Positions 16,443 through 24,575 of a stretch of DNA of 64,000 nucleotides are shown here, one piece after another. The position numbers and the translations under genes were made by a program. This DNA is from Streptomyces qaidamensis. Lineage in GTDB: Bacteria; Actinomycetota; Actinomycetes; Streptomycetales; Streptomycetaceae. Where the stretch lies: positions 1,054,001 to 1,118,000 of the forward strand of contig NZ_CP015098.1 in the NCBI RefSeq assembly GCF_001611795.1. Reading direction: 5' to 3'. Position 1 is the stretch's first letter; every line of letters starts with the position of its first letter. The notes below the pieces were generated by a model. It saw only the letters and a program-made list of their open reading frames with translations. It searched no databases and had not been told where the DNA came from.

Positions 16443-16973
16443 TCAGAGCAGGGAGAACTCCAGCTCACCTGAGTGGTAGCGGTGTACGGCCTCGATCAGC
16501 TCCTCGATCGACAGCTGACCGTCGCCGTCCGTGTCGATCAGCTTGAACGCCGTGCCCGCCGTGGACTCGTCACTGCCGATGGCACCGATCCAGCGCTGGA
16601 ACTCCTGAGGGCTGACCTGTCCGTCACCGTCGGTGTCGCACAGGTCGGCGATCGCGCTGATCGTCGGACGCAGCACCTGGTCGAAGCCGGCCTGCCCGCG
16701 GTCGAGCACCTGCTCCGCCGCCACGTTCCTGAACTCCTCGAAGCCCAACGCGCCGTCGACGCCGACTCCGGCCTGACCCGCCACGTACTCCCACATGCCG
16801 AGGTACGCGTCGGCGAGGGCCCGGCCCTTCGGGGAACTCTCGCTTTCCCCGAAGGAGAGCAGAATGCGCTTTGCCTCACCTGCCCAGTCACTGCGATCGA
16901 TGGTGCCGTCGCCGTTCTTGTCCCACATGTCGAAACGGCGACGAAGTCGCTGCTCCTGTACGGAAGTGGTCAC
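16443..16973 (-). CDS. calerythrin-like EF-hand calcium-binding protein
   Basis: A 176-residue four-EF-hand protein of the actinobacterial calerythrin/sarcoplasmic-Ca-binding type. Loops are DKNGDGTIDRSD (site 1, Asp rather than Glu at position 12), a degenerate site 2 near GVGVDGALGFEE, and canonical DTDGDGQVSPQE and DTDGDGQLSIEE for sites 3 and 4. The start is a GTG behind AAAGGAAG. It is cytosolic, with no signal peptide. A paralogue is encoded 0.8 kb upstream at 17803-18342 with the same site-2 defect. It immediately precedes the biosynthetic aminotransferase gene on the same strand. Calcium buffering or sensing is the family role; a link to the pathway is only positional. Confidence 0.93.
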   Translation of the reverse strand: MTTSVQEQRLRRRFDMWDKNGDGTIDRSDWAGEAKRILLSFGESESSPKGRALADAYLGMWEYVAGQAGVGVDGALGFEEFRNVAAEQVLDRGQAGFDQVLRPTISAIADLCDTDGDGQVSPQEFQRWIGAIGSDESTAGTAFKLIDTDGDGQLSIEELIEAVHRYHSGELEFSLL

Positions 16974-17222
16974 GCTTCTTCCTTTCGCTCTTTCCTTCTC
17001 GGCACCTGCGACTCAGATACTTACCGGAACAGGCAGCGCTAACCCACTCTTACGAGTGACAAAGAATCGCGCCACAAGATTCTGCGCTTGACCGAGAACT
17101 TCACGTGGGCGGTGGGTACGGGCACGCATCCAAGCCGCCCCGGAAGACTGGATCCGGAGCGGCTACGAAGAGAAGCTCACAAGTGCACCGGAAGGCTATT
17201 TCCCTCTGGTTTGCATGCGATT

Positions 17223-17810
17223 CTACGTGTCCTGTAGATGACTTTTCCGACTCAGCACGAGAACCATTACAGATACGGCGATCGGGGCCACCTGGGAAAT
17301 GAGTTGCCCGACCACGTCCACGGTGTCGAAGCGTCCGAGATGCGCCGCGTGGAATATCAGGTGGGGAACCGTGAAGGCGAGGACGCCGAAGGCTGCCGCC
17401 CGCACCAGGCGCCGCTCGGGGGACACAGCGGCCATCAGCAGGACCGCCGCCAGGCCGAGCGACAGGGCGCCCAGATCGCGGACCAGGTGTTCGTTGTACG
17501 GCGGGAACTTGGTCACCCACGCGAGAGACGGGAGCGGGAACCCGTCGTAGAAGAATCGTGGCGCGAGCAGAGCCCATGCTCCGGGCACCCCCTGCCCCAG
17601 GGACAGCAGCACCAGCGCGGCGCGTACCGGGAGGAGCCTGGTCTCGGGCGCCGGCCCTGCCACATCGGTGCGTCGACCGGTTTCGCCTGACTCTCCGCGC
17701 AGGAGCCCGGCCCCGGGGCCCGCGCGGGCCGTCAGTGTCGGCGGCCGGGGGGTCGCTCCGAGCGACTCGCACTCGGAGGGACCCCTGCCGTCGGTCTGCG
17801 ACTCAGACAC
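17223..17810 (-). CDS. small polytopic membrane protein
   Basis: A 195-residue protein. After a non-conserved, Gly/Pro/Arg-rich N-terminus of about 60 residues come four hydrophobic segments, with a loop reading FFYDGFPLPSLAWVTKFPPYNEHLVRD between the first two. This layout (four helices, PYNEHLVRDLG in the first loop) is common in Streptomyces membrane proteins of unknown function. The GTG at 17810 overlaps the stop region of the upstream EF-hand gene by 8 bp, so the two are coupled; a later start before the first helix is also possible. It lies between two EF-hand paralogues. I do not recognise a function. Confidence 0.75.
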   Translation of the reverse strand: MSESQTDGRGPSECESLGATPRPPTLTARAGPGAGLLRGESGETGRRTDVAGPAPETRLLPVRAALVLLSLGQGVPGAWALLAPRFFYDGFPLPSLAWVTKFPPYNEHLVRDLGALSLGLAAVLLMAAVSPERRLVRAAAFGVLAFTVPHLIFHAAHLGRFDTVDVVGQLISQVAPIAVSVMVLVLSRKSHLQDT

Positions 17811-18342
17811 CCAGAAGCGGCGCGTCGAGCTCGCCCGCGTGGTACTTGCCCACCGCGGCCACGAGTTCTTCGACGGACAGTTGCCCGTTTCCGTCGGCGT
17901 CCACCTGCCTGAACACCTCGTCGGCGTCGATCCGGTCGTTGCCGATGGCGGCGAGCCACTTCCGGAACTCCTGCGGATCGACCTGCCCGTCGCCGTCGAC
18001 GTCGCACAGGTCGACCATCGCGCGGATGCTGGGCCGGAGCATGTTGCTGAAGCCGACCGCGCCCTGACTCAGCATCTGGGCGTCGGCGATCTCGACGAAC
18101 TGCTCGACCGACAGGTCCTGACCGGCGTCACGGCCGGCCCGCTGCATCATGTAGTCCCACATGTGCGGGTACGCGTGCAGCAGCGCCTGAGCCTTGGGGG
18201 AATCCTCCGGCTCCCCGAAGGCCTCGACGATGCGCCGGGCCTCCGCCTCCAGGTCGCCACGGCCGACACGTCCGTCCCCGTTGGTGTCGTACAGCGCGAA
18301 GCGCTGCCGGAGACGCTCGGTCTGGGCAGACTTGTTGGACAT
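17803..18342 (-). CDS. calerythrin-like EF-hand calcium-binding protein (paralogue)
   Basis: A 179-residue four-EF-hand protein parallel in layout to the one at 16443-16973. Site 1 is DTNGDGRVGRGD, site 2 is degenerate (GRDAGQDLSVEQ), and sites 3 and 4 are canonical (DVDGDGQVDPQE, DADGNGQLSVEE). The ATG at 18342 has a GAGGAG ribosome binding site; a longer in-frame reading upstream shows no similarity to the paralogue. It is the promoter-proximal gene of the whole minus-strand arm, facing the 0.5-kb divergent intergenic region. Calcium binding is well supported by the loops; the partner is unknown. Confidence 0.93.
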   Translation of the reverse strand: MSNKSAQTERLRQRFALYDTNGDGRVGRGDLEAEARRIVEAFGEPEDSPKAQALLHAYPHMWDYMMQRAGRDAGQDLSVEQFVEIADAQMLSQGAVGFSNMLRPSIRAMVDLCDVDGDGQVDPQEFRKWLAAIGNDRIDADEVFRQVDADGNGQLSVEELVAAVGKYHAGELDAPLLGV

Positions 18343-18873
18343 CTCACTCCTCGTTGCCGAAAAAGCTGGGATGAATACCGGCTGCCTCGCACCCGAAACC
18401 ATGAGAAACCGAAGGATTCATCATTTCGGAATCCTTGAGGGGGAATTGAAAACCCGAGCACAGGTCCGAGCGATCGACCGCCCACGCCAGGCGAACATTC
18501 TATGCCTCGCTGCAAGGTACATGAGTACTAGCACCCCTAGGGACCTGTCAACGGCGGGTACGACGGGCCGAAAGCCGCAGAAACATTTCTTCCGCACGGG
18601 CCGCCACCCCCGCACGGCCGATTGTTTTCGCGCGTGGGTTCGGTCACGAAATCGGAATCGGCCTCCCTGGGCGGCGCCAGCCGGGCCGACTGCACACCAC
18701 GGCCTCCCTCGACACGCGTTCCGGCCATCTTCCCGTCCAGTACAGAAGCGGCAAGCAAGCACTATGAACACCTGCCATCGGATACGATGCGCCGTGGCCG
18801 CGATAACGCAACCTGCGCCCCATTCGCCGCACCATCAGAGCAATCAATTGCGTGCGTTTCAGGGGAAGACGGG
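18343..18873. promoter_or_regulatory. 530-bp divergent intergenic region between the two cluster arms
   Basis: This gap separates the EF-hand/aminotransferase arm (minus) from the dehydrogenase arm (plus) and must hold both promoters. It is noticeably more A+T-rich than its surroundings, notably around 18400-18530 and 18740-18870. I could not assign convincing -10/-35 boxes or operator palindromes by eye. Its 3' end carries the AGGGGAAG ribosome binding site (18861-18868) of a small ORF. Confidence 0.6.
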
Positions 18874-19014
18874 ATGGGTATGCAGAATAATTTCGAGCCG
18901 ATCCGCCAACCTGTTCCCAGTCCATTCGACGCCATATTTGCGTGCGAATTCACACCTGTGTGCGACGTTCGAAAAGAGCGTACAAGGGGGGTCGAGCCGT
19001 GCTGTGCACGCTGA
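18874..19014 (+). CDS. 46-codon small ORF at the head of the plus-strand arm
   Basis: A 46-residue peptide starting with ATG, five bases after AGGGGAAG, a strong Streptomyces ribosome binding site. Composition is unusual: Asn-Asn-Phe near the N-terminus, a PVPSPFD segment, two isolated Cys (residues 24 and 30) and a Cys-Cys pair three residues before the end. Codon usage is less GC3-biased than in flanking genes (AAT, ATA, TTT and AAA are used). Its stop at 19012 lies inside the next gene, whose GTG is at 18999, so translation is probably coupled. It could be a precursor peptide, a translated leader, or chance. I recognise no family. Confidence 0.45.
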   Translation: MGMQNNFEPIRQPVPSPFDAIFACEFTPVCDVRKERTRGVEPCCAR

Positions 19015-20033
19015 TCGTCGGCTTGGGCCGCGCGGGCCTGGGACTGCATGTGCCGGTGCTGCTGCGTGCGCGCTCCCACGTCCCCGGTACGTTTGCCGAT
19101 CACCCGATCGTGGGGGTGGACCCCGGGGGCACCCCCGGCACCGAGCAGCGGGATCTGCTGACCGTCGGCGCCCTGAGCCGAGCGCGCGATCTCCTCGACC
19201 CGGCGCGTACCGTCGTCCATCTGTGCACTCCGCCCGCCGTGCGTGCCGACGTGCTCCGCGAGGTCGCCGCGCTCGGATTCTCGCGGATCCTCATGGAGAA
19301 ACCACTGGCCGATGGCCGGGACACGCTCCAAAACGTCCTGCACCTCGCGCGTGAACACGAGCTACGCCTGTCCGTCGTGGCGCCCTGGCTGCACAGCGCG
19401 CTGACCCGGCGTCTGGTCCAAGTGGTGGGCGACCGCAGGCTCGGCGCCGTGCGTTCCGTGTCCGTCACCCAGCACAAGCCCCGGTTCCGCCGCTCCTTGG
19501 CCAGCAGCAGCCACACCTCCGCTTTCGACGTGGAGGCGCCGCACGCGGTCGGCGTCCTCCTGCGGCTCCTGGGTGACGCGCGGCTGCGCTGCGCGCGCAG
19601 CACCGACCTGCGCGTGGGGACGACCATGGTGCCGCGCATGGGCGGTGCGCACCTCGAACTGCTGCATACAGGTGGGGTCCGCAGCCAGGTGCTGTCCGAC
19701 CTGTCCGCCCCCGTACGTCAGCGGCGGATCGTCCTCGGCATGGAGGACGGAAGTGCCGTCGGGCACTACGCGGTCGGCCAGGACGACGACTTCGCGCAGT
19801 TGGAGATCACGCGCGGCGGCCACACCACGCGTGAGGTCATCCATGACGACTCGCTCATGGCATGTCTGAGCCATGCCTACCGCGGATTCGCCGAGGACGG
19901 CGAGGGCGCCGGCGCCGACGACCTCGCCCTGCACGTACGGACGGTCGAGCTGCTCGACGAGGCGAAGCGGCTGGCGGCCCTGCCTCCCCCCGGCACACCC
20001 CCTCGCAAGGAGGCGATCGCGCATGGGCGTTGA
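18999..20033 (+). CDS. Gfo/Idh/MocA-family NAD(P)-dependent dehydrogenase
   Basis: A 344-residue oxidoreductase. The N-terminal Rossmann motif is IVGLGRAGLGLH (residues 6-17) and the family's EKP motif appears as LMEKPLADG near residues 97-105. The GTG start at 18999 is preceded by AAGGGGGG at a spacing of about eight and begins directly before the Rossmann strand; translation further upstream in frame has no similarity. It opens the plus-strand enzyme operon and overlaps the isomerase gene by 11 bp. Members oxidise or reduce hydroxyls of sugars or cyclitols. Beside DegT aminotransferases they usually make the keto group that is then aminated. Confidence 0.85.
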   Translation: MLCTLIVGLGRAGLGLHVPVLLRARSHVPGTFADHPIVGVDPGGTPGTEQRDLLTVGALSRARDLLDPARTVVHLCTPPAVRADVLREVAALGFSRILMEKPLADGRDTLQNVLHLAREHELRLSVVAPWLHSALTRRLVQVVGDRRLGAVRSVSVTQHKPRFRRSLASSSHTSAFDVEAPHAVGVLLRLLGDARLRCARSTDLRVGTTMVPRMGGAHLELLHTGGVRSQVLSDLSAPVRQRRIVLGMEDGSAVGHYAVGQDDDFAQLEITRGGHTTREVIHDDSLMACLSHAYRGFAEDGEGAGADDLALHVRTVELLDEAKRLAALPPPGTPPRKEAIAHGR

Positions 20034-20985
20034 CCATCCCGGAACAGGTCCCCGGCAGCCCCGGTGCGAGGGGAGCGAAGACCTCCCTAAGAGCGGATGG
20101 GCTGCTCCCGGCATCCGCTTCGCGGGCATCGGGGACGAGGCCGCGGCGGATTCGGCCGGGCAATTGGACGCTCTGCGCCAACTGGGCTGGGGGGCGATCG
20201 AGTTGCGCAACGTCGACGGCGTCGCCATCGCCGACCTGGACGACCGGGCCTTCGACGCTCTGGCCGACCGGATCGCGGCAGCCGGTCTCGACGTCGTCTG
20301 CGTCGATTCCCGGATCGCCAACTGGGGCCGCCCGATCAATGGTCGCTTCGAGGACGATCTGAGCGAGCTGCGGCAGCTGGCCCGGCGCTGCGCCACCCTC
20401 GGCACCCGGTACATCCGGGTGATGTCCTATCCCAACGCCGGTCTGGACGAACGGGAGTGGGCCAGGCGAGCCCTGGACCGGATGGCCCTGCTGGTCCGGC
20501 GGGCCGAGCAGCAGGGCCTGGTGCTGCTGCACGAGAACTGCAGCGGCTGGGCCGGCAGCCGCGCCGACCGGATGAGGGAACTCCTCGACCGCGCCGGCGG
20601 CCCCGCGCTGCGGCTGCTGTTCGACATCGGCAACGGAGTGCCCTACGGCTACGACGCCCGCGCACTGCTGGACGAGATCATCGACCACGTCGCTCACGTA
20701 CATGTCAAGGACGCCCGGACCGGACCGGACGGCCAGGTCACGTACACACTGCCGGGGGACGGGGAGTCCGGGGTCCGCTCCTGTCTCCGGGCCCTCATCG
20801 ACCACGGCTACACCGGGGCCTGGTCGATCGAACCGCACACCCACCTGCGGCCGCACCAGGACCAGAACACCACCGGCACCGACGGTGTGGCGGCGTTCGT
20901 CCGCTACGGCCGATGCCTGGAACAGCTCGTGCGGCAGGAGATCCTGTCCGGCCGGTCTCCCGCCGGAGGGGGGCGGCATGGTTGA
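20023..20985 (+). CDS. TIM-barrel sugar isomerase/epimerase (AP_endonuc_2 family)
   Basis: A 320-residue protein of the xylose-isomerase-like TIM-barrel family, which isomerises, epimerises or dehydrates sugars and inositols using a divalent metal. It shows GAIELRNVDG on an early strand, a metal-ligand Glu in VLLHENCSG, an Asp in LLFDIGNG, and the His pair in HVAHVHVKDA. The terminal ligand Glu lies in AWSIEPHTH. The ATG at 20023 is six to nine bases after AAGGAGG and overlaps the previous gene. An N-terminal tail of about 30 residues precedes the barrel. The next gene starts before its stop (8-bp overlap). In this context it is likely to act on a keto-sugar or keto-cyclitol. Confidence 0.87.
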   Translation: MGVDHPGTGPRQPRCEGSEDLPKSGWAAPGIRFAGIGDEAAADSAGQLDALRQLGWGAIELRNVDGVAIADLDDRAFDALADRIAAAGLDVVCVDSRIANWGRPINGRFEDDLSELRQLARRCATLGTRYIRVMSYPNAGLDEREWARRALDRMALLVRRAEQQGLVLLHENCSGWAGSRADRMRELLDRAGGPALRLLFDIGNGVPYGYDARALLDEIIDHVAHVHVKDARTGPDGQVTYTLPGDGESGVRSCLRALIDHGYTGAWSIEPHTHLRPHQDQNTTGTDGVAAFVRYGRCLEQLVRQEILSGRSPAGGGRHG

Positions 20986-22408
20986 CGTTCCGGCGCCTCC
21001 CTTCCCGGCCGGATCCGCCGCCCCCTCACCTCCCGCGGCCCTGCCGGTACCCGCCCGGCTGACACCGGCCGATCACGACCTGCTGCTCGACCTGCTCGGT
21101 ACTCCCACGGCCGGGCCCCTGGAGACCGGCAGCGACGGTCCCGCCGTGCGGCTGTGGGAGGCCGGCCGGGCCTATGCGGAGGCCGCCGCGACGCTCGGGC
21201 TGAGGGTGTTGCGACACGCCCCGCCGGAACCGGCGGCGCTGCTCCGGGACGACGTGCCGGCGACGGTCCGGAAGGCGGCACAGGACGAGACGTTCCTGGC
21301 CTCGCAGCCCAGCCTGGTGCTGCGCCTCGGCCCCGAACTCCCCCCGCGGGAGACGGTGATGTTCAACGTCCACCTGGACACGGTGGCCGGCTGGTGGCCC
21401 GCCCGCTTCGACGGACGGCGCTTCACCGGCCGGGGAGCGATCGACGCCAAGGGCCCCGCCGTCGCCCTGCTCGCCGGCATCCGAGCCGCACGCGCTGCCG
21501 AGCCGGCTCTGGGCAGCCGGGTCGGTGTGCTCATCCAGGCAGTCGCCGGTGAAGAAGGCGGTGCCATGGGTACGTTCGGCACCAGGCCGCTGGTGGAGGA
21601 CGGGTTCACCGGCGGGCTGAACCTGTTCTGCGAGCCCACCGGCCACCGCTTCCTGCCCCGTTCGACGGCGTCGATGACGGCCCTGGTCCGCGTCGAGGGC
21701 GAGGACGCCGTGGACGATCGCCCCGACGCGGGTCACAACGCGACCGTGCTGCTGGGGCATATCAGCAGCCACCTGGCCCGTGCCCTGCCGCCGCGGATCG
21801 GCGACGGAAGGGTGTGCGTGGCGGGCCTGCACACCGGCGAACGGCACAACCGGGTCTACGGCACCGGCCGGCTGCTGCTCAACATCTCCTACGGGTCCCG
21901 TCCGGCCGGCCGAGCCGCAGAGGCGGCGCTGGAGGAGGCACTGCGCGAGGCGCTCACCGACTTCGCCTCCAGGACCGCCGGTATCCCCGACCTGGCCAGG
22001 ACGGCCGCCGACGCGACACGGATCACGTCCCTGCACTGGCACAAACGCGGTCTGCCCGCGCTGGACGGCCGAGGCCGCGCGCCGTGGGCCGAAGAGCTGC
22101 TGGAAGGACGTGCGGGCCTGGTGCGCTGGCCCGACGAGGAGCCCGCCTTCACCTGCGACGCGATCTGGATGGCCGGCCTGCCCGACAGCTACACGGCGGT
22201 CTTCGGCCCCGGAGACCTGGACACCAACCACGCGCACGCCGCCGGCGAGTACGTCGACCTGGACGACCTGGACCGGTACGCCGACGAAATCGCCCGCATT
22301 CTCGTCGCCCGAGTCCGCCACGGGCCGCCCGGCGACGGTGCCGGCGATTGTCACGCTCACTCAGCGGCCGCGCCCGGCGCGGCCGCGGACAGGAACCCCC
22401 TGCGATGA
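20978..22408 (+). CDS. M20 family metallopeptidase/amidohydrolase
   Basis: A 476-residue dinuclear zinc hydrolase of the ArgE/DapE/CPG2 group, which cleaves N-acyl or peptide bonds of small molecules. Metal ligands are visible in order: His in FNVHLDT, Asp in GRGAIDAKGP, the Glu-Glu pair in VAGEEGGAMGT, the Glu/Asp position in FCEPTGH, and a late His in LDTNHAHAAGEY. There is no signal peptide, so it is cytosolic. An Ala/Pro-rich N-terminus and a C-terminal low-complexity tail flank the catalytic core. Its stop overlaps the following start by ATGA. It may remove an acyl or aminoacyl protecting group late in the pathway, but that is inference. Confidence 0.87.
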   Translation: MVDVPAPPFPAGSAAPSPPAALPVPARLTPADHDLLLDLLGTPTAGPLETGSDGPAVRLWEAGRAYAEAAATLGLRVLRHAPPEPAALLRDDVPATVRKAAQDETFLASQPSLVLRLGPELPPRETVMFNVHLDTVAGWWPARFDGRRFTGRGAIDAKGPAVALLAGIRAARAAEPALGSRVGVLIQAVAGEEGGAMGTFGTRPLVEDGFTGGLNLFCEPTGHRFLPRSTASMTALVRVEGEDAVDDRPDAGHNATVLLGHISSHLARALPPRIGDGRVCVAGLHTGERHNRVYGTGRLLLNISYGSRPAGRAAEAALEEALREALTDFASRTAGIPDLARTAADATRITSLHWHKRGLPALDGRGRAPWAEELLEGRAGLVRWPDEEPAFTCDAIWMAGLPDSYTAVFGPGDLDTNHAHAAGEYVDLDDLDRYADEIARILVARVRHGPPGDGAGDCHAHSAAAPGAAADRNPLR

Positions 22409-23634
22409 CCTCGACGACCCCCACCACTCCTACGGCGTCGGCGGACGCAGCCGCACCGACCGCCGTGACGCCCCGGCCCGGACCGCGCGTCGTCCCGCCC
22501 GAGGCCTCAGGCAGCGACGGCGACACCGGCGTACGGGTGCCGTACCGGGGCCTCCTCGGCTTCGTGGCCGATGTCCTCCGCGCCAGAGGACTGCCCGAGC
22601 ACCGTGCGGGAACCGCCGCCGAGGCACTGTGCCACGGCGACCTGACGGGCTTCACCAGTCACGGCATCACCAACCTCACCCGGCTCTACCTCCCGCTGCT
22701 CGACTCGGGCCGATGCGATCCACGGGCGGAACCGCGGATCGTCACCGACCACGGTGCGTCGGTGCTCCTCGACGCCCGCCGGGCGCTCGGGCTGTGGGCC
22801 GCCACGGAGGCGATGGACCTGGCGGTCGAGCGCGCCCGCCGGTACGGCGTCGGCATGGTCTCGGTGCGGGGAGCCACACACTTCGGCTGTGCGGGCCACC
22901 ATGCCCTGCGCGCGGTGCGGCACCACATGGTGGGCCTCGTCACCGCCAACTGCGGCCGCCAGCGGATCGTCCGCCCGGTCGGCGGACGGGCCCCCATGCT
23001 GGGCACGAATCCCCTCGCGCTGGCCGCCCCGGCAGGCGACCGGCCGCCGTTCGTCCTGGACATGGCCACGACGGTCGCCCCCACCGGCAGGGTCCGAGCC
23101 GCCGCACGCGCCGGGCAGAGCGTGCCGGTGGGCTGGCTGCACGACGACGACGGCAGGCCTGTGACCGATCCGGCCGCCTTCGACCGTGGCCAGGCGCACC
23201 TGCGCTGGCTCGGCGGCGACCCTGACAGCGGTGCCTACAAGGGTTTCGGTCTCGGTCTTCTGGTGGAGGTACTGTCCGCACTCGTCCCCGGAGCCGGAGT
23301 GGGCCCACAGGAGGAGACGGCGGAGCCGGCCGGCCCCGACGACGACATCGGCTGCCTCATGCTGGCCATCGCCCCCGGGCGCCTCAGGCCCGAGGCCGAG
23401 TTCCGCACCGACGCGGCCGCCCTGTTCGGTGCCCTCCTCGGCTGCCCGCCGGTCCGGGCGGACGAACCCGTGCGCTATCCGGGCTGGCCCGAGGACGCCC
23501 GCTCTCGCGACCGGCGCGCTCACGGCGTCCCTCTGGAGCCGGCCCTGTACCGGGAGATGCTCGATCTGGCCCGGAACAGCGGTCTCGGTTTCCCGGCGCC
23601 GGTGCGGCCCTCGGCGGCGGGGGGCCCGGCATGA
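22405..23634 (+). CDS. Ldh_2-type (malate/L-lactate/sulfolactate-like) dehydrogenase
   Basis: A 409-residue NAD(P)-dependent 2-hydroxyacid or imine dehydrogenase of the Ldh_2 family, which is unrelated to the Rossmann-fold lactate dehydrogenases. Family features are DLTGFTSHGITNL with the catalytic His, the GATHFGCAGHHA segment, MLGTNPLALAAP and FVLDMATT. Cofactor and substrate loops around GGDPDSGAYKGFGLGLLVE are intact. The first ~45 residues are a Thr/Pro/Ala-rich tail not found in the family. The ATG overlaps the M20 gene stop by 4 bp, and the next start overlaps this stop. Family substrates include malate, ureidoglycolate, sulfolactate and cyclic imino acids, so an alpha-keto or alpha-hydroxy acid intermediate is likely. 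Confidence 0.87.
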   Translation: MTSTTPTTPTASADAAAPTAVTPRPGPRVVPPEASGSDGDTGVRVPYRGLLGFVADVLRARGLPEHRAGTAAEALCHGDLTGFTSHGITNLTRLYLPLLDSGRCDPRAEPRIVTDHGASVLLDARRALGLWAATEAMDLAVERARRYGVGMVSVRGATHFGCAGHHALRAVRHHMVGLVTANCGRQRIVRPVGGRAPMLGTNPLALAAPAGDRPPFVLDMATTVAPTGRVRAAARAGQSVPVGWLHDDDGRPVTDPAAFDRGQAHLRWLGGDPDSGAYKGFGLGLLVEVLSALVPGAGVGPQEETAEPAGPDDDIGCLMLAIAPGRLRPEAEFRTDAAALFGALLGCPPVRADEPVRYPGWPEDARSRDRRAHGVPLEPALYREMLDLARNSGLGFPAPVRPSAAGGPA

Positions 23635-24575
23635 CACTCCCCCGCATCGGCCTCATCGGCCTCGGTGTCATCTCCCGCTTCTACCTGGCGGCATTCGAAC
23701 GTGCCGCGTGCGCACAGCTGGTGGCGGTGTGCGACCCCGACGAAGAACGGCTCGGCGTCGCACCGGCGCAGGTGCCGCGCTACCGCGACCACCGTGAGCT
23801 GCTGCGGGCCGCGGATCTGGACGCCGTGGTGGTCAACGTGCCCAACGACCTGCACTACCCGGTGTGCAGGGACGCGTTGGGGGCCGGACGCGCGGTGTGC
23901 GTGGAGAAACCACTCGCCACGCGTCCGCGCGACGGCCACCACCTCGCGCGACTCTCCCGGCAGAGTGACACGGTGCTCTTCACCTCCTTCCACCGCCGCT
24001 ACAACGATGAGGTGAACGCGCTCCGCCAGCGCATCGCCTCCGGCGCGCCGATCGCGTCGCTCACGGTGCACTACGAGGAGACGATCGAGGAACACGCGGG
24101 CAGGGACCGCTGGTATCTCGACCCGAAGCGCTGCGGCGGCGGCTGCGTCGCCGACAACGGGCCCAACGCGTTCGATCTCGTCCGCCTGTTCCTCGGCGAT
24201 GTCCGGGTGACCGGGGCCACCGTGCACCGCGATGCGCGGGGGGTCGACCGGCAGGCGCAGGTGCTGCTGACCGCCCCGTCCGGCGCGGCGGCCCGGGTGG
24301 TGCTCGACTGGTCCTGTCCCGGCGAGCGCAAGACGGTCGAGGTGCGACTCGCCGACGGAACCGTGGACCGGGCCGACATGCTCGCCGGCCATCCGGAGTT
24401 CAAGGGCTCCCTGTGGCACGAATACGTGGGCGTACTGCGGGACTTCACCGACGTCCTGTCCGGCCGCCGCCCGAACCGCCCCGACGGCCTGGCCGCCCTG
24501 GAGCTGGTGGCCGCCACGTACGCGTACGAAGGCCTCGCTCGCCCCCAACCCCGACAGGAGGTACGCCACCCGTGA
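23631..24575 (+). CDS. Gfo/Idh/MocA-family dehydrogenase (second copy)
   Basis: A 314-residue oxidoreductase with the Rossmann motif IGLIGLGVISRFY (residues 6-18), an acidic VCDPDEE strand end favouring NAD, and VCVEKPLATRP holding the catalytic-region Lys. FTSFHRRYND and a DNGPNAFDLVRLFLGD helix carry the usual substrate-side residues. It is shorter and only distantly similar to the Gfo/Idh enzyme at 18999-20033. The ATG overlaps the previous stop by 4 bp, and its own stop overlaps the next GTG. With two DegT enzymes in the cluster, each aminotransferase could be paired with one Gfo/Idh partner, as in 3-amino-sugar pathways. Confidence 0.9.
   Translation: MTLPRIGLIGLGVISRFYLAAFERAACAQLVAVCDPDEERLGVAPAQVPRYRDHRELLRAADLDAVVVNVPNDLHYPVCRDALGAGRAVCVEKPLATRPRDGHHLARLSRQSDTVLFTSFHRRYNDEVNALRQRIASGAPIASLTVHYEETIEEHAGRDRWYLDPKRCGGGCVADNGPNAFDLVRLFLGDVRVTGATVHRDARGVDRQAQVLLTAPSGAAARVVLDWSCPGERKTVEVRLADGTVDRADMLAGHPEFKGSLWHEYVGVLRDFTDVLSGRRPNRPDGLAALELVAATYAYEGLARPQPRQEVRHP

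Noticed and set aside
18374..18402. Longer N-terminus for the upstream EF-hand protein
   Set aside because: The extra 20 residues are absent from the paralogue, and a GAGGAG site directly precedes the ATG at 18342.
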